DNA from: Paucibacter sp. PLA-PC-4
GTDB lineage: Bacteria; Pseudomonadota; Gammaproteobacteria; Burkholderiales; Burkholderiaceae_C
NCBI RefSeq assembly: GCF_026241155.1
Contig: NZ_JAPFGP010000012.1
Location: 124,001-188,000 of the forward strand
Direction of reading: 5' to 3'
DNA length: 64,000 nucleotides
A program made the position numbers and the translations under genes. Under the pieces are notes generated by a model, which did no database searches, was not told the origin of the DNA, and saw only the letters and a list, made by a program, of their open reading frames with translations. This document shows, piece after piece, positions 54,294 through 62,923 of the stretch (the first letter of the stretch is position 1; the number at the start of each line of letters is the position of its first letter).

Positions 54294-54518
54294 ATGGATC
54301 AAACCGCTTCGGCCAGCCCTTGCGAGCTGCGTTTTCAGTCGCTGTTCGACGCCGGCAAGGCTCTGGCCTTTCCCTGTGACGAGCGCGGCAATGTGGCGCT
54401 GGACCAGCTGAGCCCGCGAGCGTTGACCAACTACCTGTTCGCCCGCACCGTGATCGGGCGGGAGTACGCGACTCCCGCCGTGCTCTTTACTTGCCCCAAC
54501 CGTCCCGCAGGCCGGTGA
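54294..54518 (+). CDS. Small conserved hypothetical protein
   Basis: A 74-residue protein: CELRFQSLFDAGKALAFPCD, then L-S-P-R-A-L-T-N-Y-L-F-A-R-T-V-I-G-R-E-Y-A. I recall similar short proteins in other Burkholderiales, with no known function. No transmembrane segment or signal. Its last 32 bases overlap the 3' end of glnS on the other strand, and a 9-bp hairpin (54457-54479) falls inside its coding end. Confidence 0.65.
   Translation: MDQTASASPCELRFQSLFDAGKALAFPCDERGNVALDQLSPRALTNYLFARTVIGREYATPAVLFTCPNRPAGR
54457..54479 (+). terminator. Hairpin, possible terminator, near the end of the small gene
   Basis: Arms GGCGGGAGT (54457-54465) and ACTCCCGCC (54471-54479), loop ACGCG, followed by GTGCTCTTT. 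The U-tract is weak. It overlaps codons R-E-Y-A-T-P-A, so if it terminates, it would act within the gene, or the true end of that gene is different. Confidence 0.4.
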
Positions 54519-56289
54519 CCTTGTTGAAGACCGGCTTGTCGGCTTTGTGGTCGACCGAGTCGGCGATGAAGTAGCCGTGACGCTCGAACTGAAAGTGGGT
54601 GCCGGCCGGGACTTTTGCCAGTGAGGGCTCCAAACAGGCCTGGACGATCTTGCAGCTGCTGGGGTTGATCTCGGTGATGAAGTCGATGTCACCCGAGCCC
54701 GGCTGCGCAACCGTAAACAGGCGGTCGTACAGCCGCACTTCGGCTGCGACGGCCTCATGGGCGCCGACCCAGGTGATCACGCCCTTGACCTTGATGGCAT
54801 CGGCACCGGGCGTGCCGCTCTTGGTGTCGGGCACGATGGTGGCCAGCACGGCGGTGATATTGCCGGCCTCGTCCTTTTCGCAGCCGGTGCACTCGACCAC
54901 GTAGCCGTACTTCAGCCGGGTCTTGTTGCCCGGAAACAGGCGGTGATAGCCCTTGCTCGGCACTTCCATGAAGTCCTCGCGCTCGACCCACAGCTCGGGA
55001 CCGAAGGTGAAGTCACGCTGGCCCAGCTCGGGCAGATGCGGGTGGGCCGGGGCGTGGCAGGGCTCGCGATGCTCAGTCGAACCAAAGATCTCTGCAAAGT
55101 TCGTCAGCTTTAGTTTGAGCGGCTCCAGCACCACGCTGGCGCGCGCCGCCTTGCCCTCCAGATCGGCGCGCAGGCAGCCGTCCAGCACCGAATAGTCCAG
55201 CCAGCTATTGGTCTTGGTGGTGCCGGAGCCGTCGACCATCGCGCGGATGCTCTCGGGCGTGTAGCCGCGCCGGCGCATGCCCACCAAGGTCGGCATGCGG
55301 GGGTCATCCCAGCCGGTCACATGGCCTTCCTCGACCAGCTGACGCAGCTTGCGCTTGCTGGTGACCACATAGCTGAGGTTCAGACGGCCGAACTCGTACT
55401 GACGGGGCAGGGGCCGGGCCAGGAGACCGCCATCGGCCAGATGCTCCAGCAGCCAGTCGTAGAAGGGGCGCTGATCCTCGAACTCCAGGGTGCAGATCGA
55501 GTGCGTGATGCGCTCCAGCGCGTCCTCGATCGGATGGGCGTAGGTGTACATCGGGTAGATGCACCAGGTGTCGCCGGTGTTGTGGTGGGTGGCGCGCCGA
55601 ATACGGTACAGCGCCGGGTCGCGCAGATTGATATTGGGAGAGGCCATATCGATCTTGGCGCGCAGCACCATCGCGCCGTCTGGATGCTTGCCGTCGCGCA
55701 TCTCGCGAAAGCGAGCCAGATTCTCAGCGGGCGAGCGGTCTCGGAAGGGGCTGTTGGTGCCCGGGGTCGTAAAGTCGCCGCGGTTCGCACGCATCTGCTC
55801 CGGCGTCTGCTCGTCGACATAGGCGTCGCCGGCCGTGATCAGGTGCTCGGCCGCGCGGTACATGAAGTCGAAGTAATTGCTGGCGTAGAACAGGTGCGAG
55901 GTGGTCCTGCCCTCGAACTCCGCATCCCAGCTCCAGCCCAGCCACGCCACCATCTCCTTGATCGCGTCGACGTATTCCTGCTCTTCCTTCTCCGGGTTGG
56001 TGTCGTCGAAGCGCAGATGGCAGATGCCGCCATAGTCGCGCGCCAGGCCGAAGTTCAGGCAGATGGCCTTGGCATGGCCGACGTGCAGATAACCGTTGGG
56101 CTCGGGAGGGAAACGGGTTCGGATCTTTGCAGGGTCCAGCGCGCCGGCACCGTGGTGCTCGGCGTCGCCCGGGCTGCCGGCGAAACGGCGCTCGCCCTGC
56201 AGCTGCCCCTGGCCTTCGAGATCGCGCTCAATGATGGCGCGCAGGAAGTTATGGGGTTTGTGGGCTTCGTCGTTTGTCGGGTGGGACAT
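54487..56289 (-). CDS. glnS: Glutaminyl-tRNA synthetase
   Basis: A 600-residue class I synthetase from ATG 56289 (MSHPTNDEAHKPHNFLRAII). In-frame starts further upstream would overlap the RlmN-like gene region and add unrelated residues. HIGH-like H69-V-G-H72 (PEPNGYLHVGHAKAICLNFG), KMSKS-like V-T-S-K-R-K-L, and the C-terminal anticodon-binding beta-barrels (L-K-L-T-N-F) are present. It charges tRNA-Gln directly. It follows the RlmN-family gene by 34 bases. Confidence 0.97.
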   Translation of the reverse strand: MSHPTNDEAHKPHNFLRAIIERDLEGQGQLQGERRFAGSPGDAEHHGAGALDPAKIRTRFPPEPNGYLHVGHAKAICLNFGLARDYGGICHLRFDDTNPEKEEQEYVDAIKEMVAWLGWSWDAEFEGRTTSHLFYASNYFDFMYRAAEHLITAGDAYVDEQTPEQMRANRGDFTTPGTNSPFRDRSPAENLARFREMRDGKHPDGAMVLRAKIDMASPNINLRDPALYRIRRATHHNTGDTWCIYPMYTYAHPIEDALERITHSICTLEFEDQRPFYDWLLEHLADGGLLARPLPRQYEFGRLNLSYVVTSKRKLRQLVEEGHVTGWDDPRMPTLVGMRRRGYTPESIRAMVDGSGTTKTNSWLDYSVLDGCLRADLEGKAARASVVLEPLKLKLTNFAEIFGSTEHREPCHAPAHPHLPELGQRDFTFGPELWVEREDFMEVPSKGYHRLFPGNKTRLKYGYVVECTGCEKDEAGNITAVLATIVPDTKSGTPGADAIKVKGVITWVGAHEAVAAEVRLYDRLFTVAQPGSGDIDFITEINPSSCKIVQACLEPSLAKVPAGTHFQFERHGYFIADSVDHKADKPVFNKVTGLRDGWGK

Positions 56290-56323
56290 CGGGGGGCAGC
56301 GGTTGATGCTGTCGGGGTTGGTG

Positions 56324-57382
56324 TTATTGGCTGACCATTTTATCGGCAGGCTGGATCGCGATCTTTCGGCCCTGCAGTCTGATGGGCGCCTCGGCGCGGG
56401 CGCGCAGCTGGCCGCAGCCGCCATCGACATCCTGGCCGGCTGAATCGCGCAATTTGGTCAGCACGCCGCGCTGGTGCAGGCGTCGGGCGATGTCCCGGGC
56501 TTTGTCCCAGCTGGGGCGGGTGAAGGGCAGCTCGGGCACGCTGTTGTAGGGGATCATGTTCAACAGGCCGAACTTGCCTTTGAGCAGCGCGACGATGCCG
56601 TCCAGCTCGTCTTCGCCGTCATTGATACCGTCCAGCAGGGTCCACTGGTACTGGATCGGATAGCCGCTGGCGCGGGCGTAGGCTTCGCCGGCGTCGACCA
56701 ACTGCTGAGGCGTCAGCCGCGGTGCGCGCGGTAGCAACTGCTCGCGCAAGGCCGGCTTGCTGGTGTGCAGGCTCAGCGCCAGCGCCGGCTTGACCGGGCC
56801 TTCCAGCAGGCGCTCGAACACACGCGCATCGCCGACGGTCGAGAACACCAGGTTCTTGTGGCCGATATTGCCGGCCGTGCCCAGCAACTCGATCGCCTCG
56901 ATGACGTTGTCGAGGTTGTGGGCTGGCTCGCCCATGCCCATGAAGACCACCTTCTTGACCGGGCGCAGGGTGCGTGCCAGCGCCACCTGGGCGACGATCT
57001 CGCCGCTTGTGACCTGGCGGATCAGCCCGTCGCGCCCGGTCATGCAGAACTGGCAGCCAACCGCGCAACCGACCTGGCTGGACACGCACAGCCCGTCGCG
57101 CGGGAGCAGCACGCTCTCAACCATCTGACCATCGACCAAGTCCACCAGCAGCCGAGCCGAGCCGTCTTCGCCGGGGTGGCTGGAGCGCAGCCGGGCCAGG
57201 CCCTGCAGTTCACCCATCAGCGACGGCAGGGCTTCGCGCACCGTCAGTGGCAGGAAGTCCTCGATGGCGCGCCGGCCCTGGTCCAGCGGCAGGGCCTGGA
57301 CCCAATGCCGCAGCACCCGCTGCACATGGGGCGGCTTGGCGCCCAGGGCTTGCAGGCGGTGTTGAATGTCATGAATGCGCAT
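56324..57382 (-). CDS. RlmN/Cfr-family radical SAM rRNA methyltransferase-like protein
   Basis: A 352-residue protein. The radical SAM cluster is C106, C110, C113 (VGCAVGCQFCMTG), with GMGEPAHNLDNV, STVGDARVFERL, SLHTSKPALREQLLPRAPRL and the C-terminal catalytic cysteine C323 (DVDGGCGQL). All residues needed for C2 methylation of adenosine are present. The N-terminus differs from canonical RlmN, so it could be a second copy (paralogue) rather than the main A2503 enzyme. Upstream of glnS, same strand. Confidence 0.85.
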   Translation of the reverse strand: MRIHDIQHRLQALGAKPPHVQRVLRHWVQALPLDQGRRAIEDFLPLTVREALPSLMGELQGLARLRSSHPGEDGSARLLVDLVDGQMVESVLLPRDGLCVSSQVGCAVGCQFCMTGRDGLIRQVTSGEIVAQVALARTLRPVKKVVFMGMGEPAHNLDNVIEAIELLGTAGNIGHKNLVFSTVGDARVFERLLEGPVKPALALSLHTSKPALREQLLPRAPRLTPQQLVDAGEAYARASGYPIQYQWTLLDGINDGEDELDGIVALLKGKFGLLNMIPYNSVPELPFTRPSWDKARDIARRLHQRGVLTKLRDSAGQDVDGGCGQLRARAEAPIRLQGRKIAIQPADKMVSQ

Positions 57383-57466
57383 CGCGAGGATTGCCAGGAA
57401 AATCAGTGTTAACCCTTGGATTAGGCTAAGCTGCGCGGCATTGCCGCCGCTGCCCGATTGTCCTCC

Positions 57467-58990
57467 ATGCCTCTTGCACCTTCTATCCAGAACCCGCTGC
57501 TGTTGCAGCGCCTGATGTCAGCCGAGGCTGCGGCGGCGCTGATTCCCGCCGGTGCACATGTGGGCATGAGCGGCTTCACCGGCGCCGGCTATCCGAAGGC
57601 CGTGCCGCAGGCGCTTGCCGCGCGCATTGCAGCCGAAAACGCGGCAGGGCGGGAGTTCCGCATCGGCCTGTGGACCGGCGCCTCGACCGCGCCCGAGCTT
57701 GACGGCGCGCTGGCCAAGGTCAACGGCGTCGAGATGCGACTGCCCTACCAGTCCGACCCGACCAGCCGCAAGCGCATCAATGCCGGCGAGATGGAGTACA
57801 CCGATATTCACCTGAGCCATGTGGCCCAGTACGTCTGGTTCGGCTTCTTTGGCAAGCTGGATGTCGCGGTGATTGAGGTCGCCGGCATCCTGCCGGACGG
57901 CCGGCTGATCCCCTCGACCTCGGTCGGCAATAACAAGACCTGGCTGGACCAGGCCGACAAGATCATCATCGAGGTGAACCGCCGCCAGCCTGCCGCGCTG
58001 GAGGGCATGCATGACATCTACTACGGCACGCAGCGGCCGCCGCACCGCATTCCGATCCCGCTGACCCAGGTCAGCGACCGCATCGGCGAGCCGTATCTGC
58101 GCTGCGATCTGAGCAAGGTGGTGGCCGTGGTCGAGACCGAGCAGAGCGACCGCAACAGTGTCTTCGCCGAGCCCGATGCAGTCTCGCGCTCAATTGCCGG
58201 CCATCTGATCGAGTTCTTGCAGCAGGAGGTGGCGCGCGGGCGCCTGACGCCAGCCCTGCTGCCGCTGCAATCGGGCGTCGGCAATATCGCCAATGCGGTG
58301 CTGGACGGGCTCAACGAGGGCCCGTTCGAGGGGCTGACGGCCTATACCGAGGTCTTGCAGGACGGCATGCTGGCGATGCTGCGTTCGGGCAAGCTGAGCT
58401 TTGCCTCGGCCACCGCGCTGTCGCTGAGCCCGGCTGCAGCGGCCGAGTTCGAAGAGAACATCGAGTTCTACCGCTCGCGCATCCTCTTGCGCCCGCAGGA
58501 GATCAGCAATCACCCCGAGCTGATACGCCGCCTGGGCCTGATCGCGATGAACGCGATGATCGAGGCCGACATCTACGGCAACGTCAACTCCACCCACATC
58601 ATGGGCAGCAGCATCATGAACGGCATCGGCGGCTCGGGCGACTTTGCCCGCAACGCCTATCTGTCTATTTTCATGACGCCGTCTACCGCCAAGGACGGCG
58701 CGATCTCCTGCATCGTGCCCATGGTCTCGCATGTGGACCACACCGAGCACGATGTGCAGATCATTGTCACCGAGCACGGCCTGGCCGATCTGCGCGGCCT
58801 GTCGCCCAAAGAGCGCGCGACTCTGGTGATCGAACGCTGCGCCCATCCCGACTACCGGCCCGCGCTGCGTGACTATGTGGCGCGCGCCCGCGCCGGCGCC
58901 CCGGGCCTGCACACGCCGCACCTGCTGGACGAGGCCTTTGCTTGGCACACGCGCTATCTGCGCCAGGGCTCGATGCGCGGCCAGACATGA
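57467..58990 (+). CDS. Acetyl-CoA hydrolase/succinyl-CoA:acetate CoA-transferase family
   Basis: A 507-residue protein from ATG 57467. The probable active-site glutamate is E295 in EGLTAYTEVLQDGML, matching the CoA-thioester-forming Glu of class I CoA-transferases such as Cat1/AarC/ScpC. Other blocks are GMSGFTGAGYPKAVPQALA and G-S-S-I-M-N-G-I-G-G-S-G-D-F-A-R-N. It interconverts acyl-CoA and acetate or succinate; hydrolase annotation is common but transferase is likelier. No operon partners. Confidence 0.92.
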   Translation: MPLAPSIQNPLLLQRLMSAEAAAALIPAGAHVGMSGFTGAGYPKAVPQALAARIAAENAAGREFRIGLWTGASTAPELDGALAKVNGVEMRLPYQSDPTSRKRINAGEMEYTDIHLSHVAQYVWFGFFGKLDVAVIEVAGILPDGRLIPSTSVGNNKTWLDQADKIIIEVNRRQPAALEGMHDIYYGTQRPPHRIPIPLTQVSDRIGEPYLRCDLSKVVAVVETEQSDRNSVFAEPDAVSRSIAGHLIEFLQQEVARGRLTPALLPLQSGVGNIANAVLDGLNEGPFEGLTAYTEVLQDGMLAMLRSGKLSFASATALSLSPAAAAEFEENIEFYRSRILLRPQEISNHPELIRRLGLIAMNAMIEADIYGNVNSTHIMGSSIMNGIGGSGDFARNAYLSIFMTPSTAKDGAISCIVPMVSHVDHTEHDVQIIVTEHGLADLRGLSPKERATLVIERCAHPDYRPALRDYVARARAGAPGLHTPHLLDEAFAWHTRYLRQGSMRGQT

Positions 58991-59012
58991 TCGTCCGCGA
59001 TCTGCTCCGGGG

Positions 59013-59606
59013 CTACTTCTCGACGGGGCTGTCTGATTTTGCCGCCATGCCTTCAAGCGTCATCAATGCCCGATACGCGGGGTACTGGCAGATCATCGGA
59101 TATGCACGGCGGAAGTAGCAGTCCCAGTAGCTGATCACCCGGCGCCGCAAAGTGGCCATGAAGGCCGGATTGGCGCGAACGAACTCGGCACAGCCGCTAG
59201 CGTCCAGGCTGGGCAGTGCCGACTCGATCAGCTCGATGATCTCGATCACGTACTCGCCCAGCGGCGCCAGCACAAAGGGAAGTACCCACGGCTCGCGAAC
59301 TCTCAGCAGCTTGCGAACACATGACTCGCGCAAGAAACCGTCATCGTGGCGAGCGCCGATACAAAGCGCGACCAGTCGGATATCACCTCGAACACCGCAG
59401 TCGCCGAAAGCATCAACCAGTTTGCGTCGATCAACATAGCAGCGTCCGGGCAGTGTCAGCGTCTCGCCCAGCACACTGATTTCGAATTGAAACCTCAGTT
59501 CCAGCGATTCACCAGGGAGGTAGGTCTTTGCGAAATGGCCCAGCACAGGACGTAAGGCCGCCGGGAACGCGCTGTGCAAGGTGGAAGTTTGGGGTGGTGC
59601 TGTCAT
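59013..59606 (-). CDS. Uncharacterised protein
   Basis: A 197-residue soluble protein, MTAPPQTSTLHSAFPAALRP. No motif that I can assign. The C-terminal half has long helices (YVIEIIELIESALPSL, LRRRVISYWDCYFRRA) and several cysteines. It lies between the CoA-transferase (convergent, 22-base gap) and ispD (divergent, 66-base gap). Codon use looks like its neighbours, with high GC at third positions, which supports a real gene. Confidence 0.6.
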   Translation of the reverse strand: MTAPPQTSTLHSAFPAALRPVLGHFAKTYLPGESLELRFQFEISVLGETLTLPGRCYVDRRKLVDAFGDCGVRGDIRLVALCIGARHDDGFLRESCVRKLLRVREPWVLPFVLAPLGEYVIEIIELIESALPSLDASGCAEFVRANPAFMATLRRRVISYWDCYFRRAYPMICQYPAYRALMTLEGMAAKSDSPVEK

Positions 59607-59672
59607 CTAAGCAGGGATGCGATCCGGTGGCTTGCGGGCCAGTGTAGTCACCCGACCCCATAGAATTGCCCG

Positions 59673-60377
59673 ATGACAAGTTACACCGTGGGCCTTCAGC
59701 CGCGCTGCTATGCGCTGGTGCCGGCCGCCGGCGTCGGCGCCCGATCGGGCGCCGAAGGCCCCAAGCAGTATGTGCCCTTGGCGGGGCTGGCAATGATGGC
59801 GCACACGCTGCAGGCGTTGGCACGAGTGCCTGGTCTTGTCGCCACGCTGGTGGTGTTGTCGCCCGAGGATGATCAGTTCGAGGCCGCGGTGCCGGGCTTT
59901 GAGGGCTGGGTGGCTCGCTGCGGCGGTGCGAGCCGGGCCGAGAGTGTCGCCAATGGGCTCGACGAGTTGCTGGCGCGCGGCGCCCAGCCGCACGATTGGG
60001 TGCTGGTGCATGATGCGGCGCGCTGCATGCTGCGGCCAGAGTGGGTCGAGAAGCTGATCGCGGCCTGCGCTGACGACGAGGTCGGCGGCCTGCTGGCGAT
60101 GCCGCTGGCCGACACCCTGAAGCAGAGCAGTCATGGCCGCGTGATGAATACGGTGGACCGCAGCGCCAAGTGGGCCGCGCAGACGCCGCAGATGTTCCGC
60201 CTGGGACTGCTGAAACCGGCGCTGGCCGGGGGCGGTGAGGGCGTCACTGATGAAGCCAGCGCCATCGAGGCGCTGGGCCACCAGCCTCTGTTGGTTGAGA
60301 GCCCGATGGAGAATTTCAAAGTCACCTGGCCGGCGGATTTTGCCTTGGCCGAACGTTTGTTGAGGACACGTGCATGA
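59673..60377 (+). CDS. ispD: 2-C-methyl-D-erythritol 4-phosphate cytidylyltransferase
   Basis: A 234-residue enzyme of the MEP isoprenoid pathway. The nucleotide-binding start is ALVPAAGVGARSGAEGPKQY, followed by VVLSPEDDQFE, CGGASRAESVANGLDEL, WVLVHDAARCMLRP and the substrate loop TPQMFRLGLLKPAL with V-T-D-E-A-S-A-I-E. It joins CTP and MEP. Its usual partner ispF is not next to it; a methionine aminopeptidase gene overlaps its stop (ATGA). Confidence 0.94.
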   Translation: MTSYTVGLQPRCYALVPAAGVGARSGAEGPKQYVPLAGLAMMAHTLQALARVPGLVATLVVLSPEDDQFEAAVPGFEGWVARCGGASRAESVANGLDELLARGAQPHDWVLVHDAARCMLRPEWVEKLIAACADDEVGGLLAMPLADTLKQSSHGRVMNTVDRSAKWAAQTPQMFRLGLLKPALAGGGEGVTDEASAIEALGHQPLLVESPMENFKVTWPADFALAERLLRTRA

Positions 60378-61120
60378 CCGTAGAAACCGATGCCGATATT
60401 GTCGGCCTGAAGGCCGCCGGCCATGCCGTGTCCAGCGTATTGAACCGCATGCTCGATGCGATCAAGCCTGGCATCACGACCCGCGAGCTCGATGAGATGG
60501 GCGCGCGGTGGCTGGCTGAGTTCGGTGCCAGGTCGGCCCCGGCCACGAGCTACAACTTCCCAGGTGCTACCTGCATCAGCATCAACGAGCAGGCCGCGCA
60601 CGGCATCCCCGGTGAGCGCTTGATCGCCAAGGGCGATGTCGTCAACATCGATGTCTCGGCCGAGCTCGGCGGCTATTTTGCCGACACCGGCGGCACCCGT
60701 GTCGTACCGCCGACCACGCCGACCAAGACCCAGCTGGTATTCGCCGCCCGTTATGCGCTGGAGCAGGCGCTCAAGGAGGTGCGCCACGGCGCCAAGCTCA
60801 ACCGCATCGGCCATGCGATCGAGCGCGTCGCCAAGGCCCACCGCTTCAAGATCATCGAGAACCTTTGCAGCCACGGCGTCGGCCGCTCGCTTCATGAGGA
60901 CCCGAAGTACATCCCCGGCTACTTCGACGCCAGCGACACCCGTGTGTTGACCGAGGGCATGGTGATCACGATCGAGCCGTTTCTGTCGACCAAGAGCACG
61001 ATGGTCGACGAGCAGGCCGATGGCTGGACGCTGTCGGGCATCAAGGGCAATCTATCGGCCCAGTTCGAGCACACCTTGATCGTCACCCGCGGTGCGCCGC
61101 TGGTCGTGACCCGTCACTGA
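60374..61120 (+). CDS. map: Type I methionine aminopeptidase
   Basis: A 248-residue enzyme. Metal ligands are D93 and D104 (NIDVSAELGGYFADTGGT), H167 (CSHGVGRSLHE), E201 (VITIEPFL) and E232 (QFEHT); the substrate-binding H76 is in QAAHGIPGERL. It removes the initiator Met from nascent proteins. ATG overlaps the ispD stop. A hairpin terminator follows at 61141. A second map next to rpsB is usual in this order, so this may be an extra copy. Confidence 0.95.
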   Translation: MTVETDADIVGLKAAGHAVSSVLNRMLDAIKPGITTRELDEMGARWLAEFGARSAPATSYNFPGATCISINEQAAHGIPGERLIAKGDVVNIDVSAELGGYFADTGGTRVVPPTTPTKTQLVFAARYALEQALKEVRHGAKLNRIGHAIERVAKAHRFKIIENLCSHGVGRSLHEDPKYIPGYFDASDTRVLTEGMVITIEPFLSTKSTMVDEQADGWTLSGIKGNLSAQFEHTLIVTRGAPLVVTRH

Positions 61121-61140
61121 AGCTCACCGCACCATGAAAG

Positions 61141-61165
61141 ACGCCCCGCATTTGCGGGGCGTTTT
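61141..61165 (+). terminator. Intrinsic terminator after map
   Basis: Arms ACGCCCCGC (61141-61149) and GCGGGGCGT (61154-61162), loop ATTT, followed by TTT. It lies 20 bases after the map stop and 20 bases before the convergent outer-membrane protein stop, and may serve both. Confidence 0.85.
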
Positions 61166-61184
61166 GACTTCACTCGGCGCAGGC

Positions 61185-61775
61185 TTAGAACTTGTAGCTC
61201 AGACCCACCGAGAACATATCGGCATGGGTCTTGACCTTGTTGCTGCCGTACTTGGCCGAGATGCGGTCCCAATCTGCGTTCAGCGCGATCTGCTCGGTCA
61301 GCGCATAGCTGACGCCAGCGCCGATCAAGGGCTGCATGCTGGACTTCTTGGTCGTGGCGCCCGCGTAGGACTTGGTCTGGGTGTAGGCCACGCCCAGACG
61401 GCCCTTCAGCGCGAAGGGGCCTGCGTTGTAGGCTGCCACACCACTGACGCCCAGGCCGCGCAGATTGACCGAGCCGGGCACCAGCACATTGGCCTGGTTC
61501 TTCAGGCTGCCGATGCCGCTTTTGATGCCAAAGCCCATCGCCTCGACGCCGAAGGTCTCGTCGAACATGTAGCCGCCGAAAACCTTGCCGCCTGTCTTGG
61601 CGGTCTTGTCGCACTTGACGCCGGTCTGGCAGCTGATGTCGTACTTGTTGGACAGGCCGAGGCTGGCGCCGGCATACATGCTAGGGCCGGCATTGCTGGA
61701 CGACTGGGCCGAAGCGGCGCCGGCGGCCAGCATGGCGACCAGGGCGGCGAAAGCAAAGCGAACGGGGGACTTCAT
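61185..61775 (-). CDS. Outer-membrane beta-barrel protein
   Basis: A 196-residue protein with a signal peptide (about 1-23, AAGAASAQ) and alternating-residue beta strands, ending in SVGLSYKF with terminal Phe, the BAM recognition pattern. It resembles OmpA/OmpW-like 8-stranded barrels (N-A-G-P-S-M-Y-A-G-A-S-L-G, G-A-G-V-S-Y-A-L-T). Two cysteines (in DISCQTGVKCDK) may form a disulfide loop. The ribosome site AAGGAG is 9 bases before the ATG. Divergent from an HTH regulator that may control it. Confidence 0.87.
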   Translation of the reverse strand: MKSPVRFAFAALVAMLAAGAASAQSSSNAGPSMYAGASLGLSNKYDISCQTGVKCDKTAKTGGKVFGGYMFDETFGVEAMGFGIKSGIGSLKNQANVLVPGSVNLRGLGVSGVAAYNAGPFALKGRLGVAYTQTKSYAGATTKKSSMQPLIGAGVSYALTEQIALNADWDRISAKYGSNKVKTHADMFSVGLSYKF

Positions 61776-61859
61776 GGGGCACTACTCCTTGGGTTTGTTC
61801 TGCCGGTGACCCGCTTTGGGTTCACGACGGAACGCAGTGTCCACGGGGCTTCGGGAAAC

Positions 61860-61877
61860 TGCCAGTTGACTCTGGCA
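61860..61877. promoter_or_regulatory. Inverted repeat in the divergent omp/HTH intergenic region
   Basis: TGCCAG (61860-61865), 6 bases, CTGGCA (61872-61877): perfect 6-bp arms, size of a regulator operator. It stands 85 bases from the barrel protein start and 77 bases from the HTH gene start. Binding by the adjacent regulator is inferred. Confidence 0.45.
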
Positions 61878-61953
61878 AGTGGCATAGTTCGGTCCGCTGT
61901 GTGGCGAAAAACGATACTTGTGCCCATGCAAGACCAGGGCGGGGAGGGTGGAG

Positions 61954-62685
61954 ATGAGCAGTCCGGAGCTGTTGTTGCAGGTGTTGCGCAGCGAGATGCG
62001 CGCGGCCAATATGACCTATCGTGGCCTGGCCGAGCGGCTCGATCTCAGCGAGTCCAGCATCAAGCGCATGTTCTCGCAAGGCGATATGAGCTTGTCGCGC
62101 CTGGCCCAGGTCTGCAAGGTGATCGGTGTGGCGCTGGAGGATGTGTTGCGCCAGGCGGCCGATGCGGCGCCGCAGTCCGACACGTTGACTCTGGCCCAGG
62201 AGCGGGCGCTGGTGGCAGATGCCAAGCTGCTGATGGTGGCGACCTGCTGTCTCGGTCATTGGACCCTGGAGCAGATCATCGAGACCTACGCGGTCAGCGA
62301 GGCCGAGTGCATCGGCTATCTGCTCAAGCTCGACCGCCTCGCGCTGATCGAGCTCAAGCCGCTGAACCGCTACCGGCTGCGCGTCTCGCGCGCGTTTCGT
62401 TGGCTGCCCGATGGGCCGGTCCAGCAGCTGATGCGTCAGCATGTGGTTGGCGACTATTTCGCCGGCCGCTTCGACGGACCCGGAGAGACGATGCTCTGCG
62501 TGCACGGCCGGCTGTCCGACCCGAGCGCGCAGGAACTGGTGCAAAAGATCCAGCAACTGGCCGCCGAGCTGGCGCGCCTGCATCAGGACGACCAGCGCCT
62601 GCAGCCGGCGCTGCGCGACGGCTACACCTTGCTGCTGGGGCTGCGCTCCTGGGAGTTCTCGCAGTTCACCGCGATGCGGCGCTGA
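61954..62685 (+). CDS. XRE-type HTH transcriptional regulator
   Basis: A 243-residue protein from ATG 61954, preceded by GGAGGGTGGA; an upstream in-frame ATG at 61925 is not used in my call. The N-terminal HTH (about 8-62) reads MTYRGLAERLDLSESSIKRM and LSRLAQVCKVIGVALEDVLR. The C-terminal 170 residues are a helical sensing/effector region I cannot assign (H-W-T-L-E-Q-I-I-E-T-Y; W-E-F-S-Q-F-T-A). Divergent from the outer-membrane protein gene. Confidence 0.85.
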   Translation: MSSPELLLQVLRSEMRAANMTYRGLAERLDLSESSIKRMFSQGDMSLSRLAQVCKVIGVALEDVLRQAADAAPQSDTLTLAQERALVADAKLLMVATCCLGHWTLEQIIETYAVSEAECIGYLLKLDRLALIELKPLNRYRLRVSRAFRWLPDGPVQQLMRQHVVGDYFAGRFDGPGETMLCVHGRLSDPSAQELVQKIQQLAAELARLHQDDQRLQPALRDGYTLLLGLRSWEFSQFTAMRR

Positions 62686-62923
62686 GCTTAGGGAGGGCGG
62701 GGCCGGCCGGCACACTGTCGGCCTTGCAGTGCCAGCTCAGCACGAGCTTGGCGCTGAAGCGGCCCAGCTGGGCTTTCAGGCAGGGGAGCTGGCCCGCGCG
62801 CTCTGCGCCGCTGCAGGCCACCAGCGCCAACAAGGTTGCGCTCAGCAGCAGGCCATGGCGGCGGCGCAGCCGCGGTGCGGCCGGCACACGGGCGGGGGGG
62901 TGGAGCAGCTTGGTCAGTGTCAT
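62666..62923 (-). CDS. Putative small lipoprotein
   Basis: An 85-residue frame from ATG 62923. The N-terminus is basic (RRRHG), followed by LLLSATLLALVAC, a plausible lipobox with Cys at residue 37. The mature part has two further cysteines (LPCLKAQ, SWHCKAD). The n-region is long for a signal peptide, and no strong ribosome site is visible. It overlaps the end of the HTH gene by 20 bases, tail to tail. Confidence 0.42.
   Translation of the reverse strand: MTLTKLLHPPARVPAAPRLRRRHGLLLSATLLALVACSGAERAGQLPCLKAQLGRFSAKLVLSWHCKADSVPAGPALPKLSAASR

Noticed and set aside
57391-57430. Further copy of the repeat's right half (TTAACCCTTGGATT)
   Set aside because: Only partly similar to one divergent copy and no left half; not distinguishable from chance.
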